This document shows positions 18,175-20,322 of a DNA stretch of 20,322 bases, piece by piece; position 1 is the first letter of the stretch; every line of letters starts with the position of its first letter. A model generated the notes under the pieces. The model saw nothing but the letters and a program-made list of their open reading frames with translations. It was not told where the DNA came from and searched no databases. The stretch is from contig KE647363.1 in assembly GCA_000447185.1 (NCBI GenBank), positions 1 to 20,322 on the forward strand. Direction: 5' to 3'. This stretch comes from Vairimorpha apis BRL 01. Taxonomy: Eukaryota > Microsporidia > Nosematidae. Position numbers and translations under genes: made by a program.

Positions 18175-19558
18175 ATTTTTGATTTTAATATTTTTTAATC
18201 AAATTTATTGTTTTAAAACATTCTAACATTTAAATTATCACTCTGTTAAAAAACATAATCACAATTTTTGTTTTAAAGTATTTAAAAAAGAATAATATTT
18301 TTAATAACTTTTGTATTTTTATTTTTTTTAAAAACATATTTTAAATTCTTATAATAAAGAAAAAATTAAATTATATATTTTTATTTTTTATATATATCTT
18401 TTTTCTGTTAATCATAAATTATAAAAAATAATAATAGAAATAAAAAGTTTTACATTTTAAATTTTCAAGTTAGTTTTTATAAAGGCTTGTTTATACAAAA
18501 AAATTACTTTTAAAAAATTATTTATTTTTTTAATTAATAATATTTTTCGATTATAGGTAAAGTTACAAATTTATTTTTTTAAAATAATATAAATACTGTC
18601 CTGTAAAACTAAGACTTTGTTGTTTTTAAAATAGTATTCTAAAATGTTAATAGTTTTATTTGAAGTCCTATCTGTTCTTATTTTTATTTGTTGTTTGCGC
18701 ATCCGTCAGGATTTCCGTCACTATTTATGCTTAGTATTTAATCAATTAATTAATTTATGGATCAATATAAAATAATAAGTTTATAAACAAATATAAATTA
18801 AAGTTAAAATTAAATTCTTGTGGTGATATTGTGTATCACAAATACACATTCATTTTTTGCAATTTTTTTATATAATTTTTTATTGTAAATTTAGCTTACA
18901 TATATTTTTATAAAATTGAAATTATGTTTAAATACATTAATTAATATAATTAAAATAAAAAAAATTAAATTCTAAAAATAATTTTCTAAAATAATGTATA
19001 TGATTAAAAATATTATCTTATAATTAAGTAAAATATATTTTTATGAAAATCAAATCAATTTAAAAATTATTAATGAAATAACTAATTAAATGAAGAACAT
19101 CACGAAATTATGATTAATTGAAAAACAATGATTTTAAAAAATAAAATTATATAATTTTAATGATTATAATGAATATTTTAATGATTTTTATATAAATTGT
19201 ATATAAAAAATCACTAAATAATATGATTAGATTTATTAGAATTTAATCTAAATGTAAAAGTAATAAAATTTTTTTAAAATGATTTTTGTAATAAAATTTT
19301 AAAGACAAAATCATTATTAAATTTTTAAAGTTTTATTTTTATTATCATTATTTTAATTATTATATATTTTTACAAACATATATTTTTTAAATATCACATT
19401 TTAAAATATTTATAAAAACCAAATCTATTGTAAAAATATATCTGTTATGTTAATAATATTTGTTATATTTAATTTTTTTAATCATAAAATGTAAAACTTA
19501 GATATAACAAAAATCTGATATTAAAAAAAACCGTTTATATTCAAAAAAAAGTGATTCT
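18175..19558. other. long AT-rich spacer 6-7
   Basis: This 1.4 kb spacer is mostly A/T. The only deviation is about 18600-18775, where C and G cluster and a 43-residue frame is open (listed separately). From 18776 to 19558 I see nothing but A/T tracts. Confidence 0.55.
18644..18775 (+). CDS. possible 43-residue hydrophobic ORF
   Basis: ATG to TAA frame starting with a hydrophobic stretch (MLIVLFEVLSVLIFICC), then basic residues (RIRQDFRHY) and a Leu/Asn/Ile-rich end. Codons CGC, CGT, TGC and GTC are rare elsewhere in the spacers. The N-terminus is signal-like, as in array members, but no array motif follows. It may be a membrane micro-peptide, a truncated array member or a relic of inserted DNA. 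Confidence 0.22.
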   Translation: MLIVLFEVLSVLIFICCLRIRQDFRHYLCLVFNQLINLWINIK

Positions 19559-20017
19559 ATGAAAAAAATAATTTTTTATATTTTATATTCATTACAAATT
19601 TACATTAAACATATTTCGTCAAATAAATATTTTTGTAATGAAAAATATGTAAACAATATAGGGGTTCCAATTAAATCATGCATAGTAACAGATGCAACAG
19701 AATATGCATCTACAAATCCTGGATTCTTAGTTAGTTTACTACAAGATGTCAAAACTGGAAATGTTATTCAAGTTAATAATAATACAACTTTGGAACTTTG
19801 GCCAAATACTAATAGTATTAAACAAAAATTTCTATTAAAAAAGGATAAAGAATTTTTTAATATTTTAAATTCCGGAAAATGTGTAGATTTTGATTTAACT
19901 AAGAAAATATTTTACATTAATGTATGTAATCAAACAAATGAACAAAAATTTAAAATATTAACAAATGAAGAATACAAAAAGGAGTTAAATTTTTTTTCAA
20001 AAAAATTAAATAAATAA
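19559..20017 (+). CDS. secreted ricin-B-like protein, array member 7, compact
   Basis: A 152-residue intact protein. The signal peptide is residues 1-13 (MKKIIFYILYSLQ), then IYIKHIS. Cysteines are at 26, 41, 108 and 123, again C-x14-C, followed by QKF at 129-131. An earlier QKF at 89-91 marks the previous repeat. The Trp48 of members 1 and 6 is missing (that segment is Ser/Thr/Gly-rich), so it is the most divergent compact member. It ends with a lysine-rich tail (NEEYKKELNFFSKKLNK). No start-proximal C-tract is present; an AACCG lies about 28 bases upstream. Confidence 0.85.
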   Translation: MKKIIFYILYSLQIYIKHISSNKYFCNEKYVNNIGVPIKSCIVTDATEYASTNPGFLVSLLQDVKTGNVIQVNNNTTLELWPNTNSIKQKFLLKKDKEFFNILNSGKCVDFDLTKKIFYINVCNQTNEQKFKILTNEEYKKELNFFSKKLNK

Positions 20018-20322
20018 TTTTTAATTTTAATAATTTTGTTTTATTAACTATTAACAATAACCGGGGTGACATATTGAACCCTGAAGATCTCAAAGGGAGT
20101 AATACAGGTGAGGTAAAGAATTCCCAGATAATAAGTAGTGTGCCTGAACATGAGGCTAGTTGAATAAAGAATGGACAAGGAAAAATAACACAATAAATAT
20201 TTTTATTATTGTTTTATTAAATTTTAAAATGTAGAATTCAAATTTCCTTGATTTAAATTCTATAAGTTTTAAATAAAATTTTATTATGTATATTTAAAAT
20301 TTGATTTTCAAAAAAATTAAAA
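20018..20322. other. array 3' flank with GC-richer fragment
   Basis: 20041-20196 is GC-richer and coding-like on + (listed separately). 20197-20322 is AT-rich and featureless. The array may continue beyond the window. Confidence 0.5.
20041..20196 (+). pseudogene. coding-like relic, possibly retroelement
   Basis: One + frame stays open for 40 codons and, after a single TGA (20161-20163), for ten more. It reads GDILNPEDLKGSNTGEV, then VPEHEAS-stop-IKNGQGKITQ. The composition (many G and C, CTC, CCC, GGG) contrasts sharply with both flanks, and there is no ATG. A TGA in place of TGG would be a typical decay mutation. The segment may come from the N-terminal half of a LINE like the one at 16531-17276, but I cannot match it firmly. 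Confidence 0.3.

Noticed and set aside
8806..20017. Ricin-type toxin genes
   Set aside because: Only the lectin-like (B-chain type) repeat signature is present. There is no N-glycosidase domain or other toxin enzyme, so these are called lectin-like secreted proteins.
1..20322. tRNA, rRNA, CRISPR arrays, telomere repeats, introns
   Set aside because: Looked for tRNA arms, regular spaced repeats, telomere-like tandem repeats and splice-site pairs explaining the frame breaks; none could be supported.

Overview
The window looks like nuclear DNA from a very AT-rich, gene-sparse microsporidian. The reasons are: long AT-only spacers; short intronless genes; reduced but canonical eukaryotic proteins (ribonucleotide reductase small subunit, PP2A activator); and a C4 tract within a few bases of the ATG of both of these genes, the CCC-type start signal known from microsporidia. 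The species cannot be named from the sequence.

Layout. 1-2223 is AT-rich DNA without a convincing gene. 2224-2677 is a small gene that looks like a kinetochore/monopolin (Csm1/Pcs1-type) protein, broken by one base in an A run. 3063-4154 (-) is a PH-domain protein with an Ala/Gly hydrophobic segment. 4874-6067 is an unrecognised helical protein. 6395-7066 is a short PTPA (PP2A activator). 7338-8315 (-) is RNR2 with all metal ligands and the radical tyrosine.

From 8806 to 20017 there is one tandem array of seven secreted paralogues, all on the + strand. Each has a short N-terminal hydrophobic signal, then (E/K)-(F/Y/L)-I-K/R, and near the C-terminus the shared signature C-x14-C-x5-Q-x-(F/W), the hallmark of a ricin-B-type beta-trefoil (lectin) repeat. 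No toxin enzyme domain is present. Three members (1, 6, 7) are compact, about 150-180 residues. Four (2, 3, 4, 5) carry a Gly-rich, silk-like or Ser/Asn/Gly-rich insert of about 50 to 390 residues, always at the same point near the N-terminus. Three of those four also share a C-terminal CC...GRYRK-like...HHR tail. These are plausible spore-wall, polar-tube or secreted host-interaction proteins (inference).

The spacers of the array hold islands of higher GC content that look like decayed mobile DNA. The clearest (16531-17276, - strand) is the C-terminal part of a LINE with a restriction-like endonuclease (R2/Dong/R4 type), full of stops and frameshifts. Less certain relics lie at 14244-14515, 18644-18775 and 20041-20196.

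Three genes (the Csm1-like gene and lectin members 2 and 3) each need a one-base change to read through. In two of them the break lies in a homopolymer, and in the third a homopolymer is the likeliest site. This could be assembly error, recent decay, or slippage expression. Member 2 has a textbook in-frame U_UUU_UUA slippery heptamer exactly at the break.
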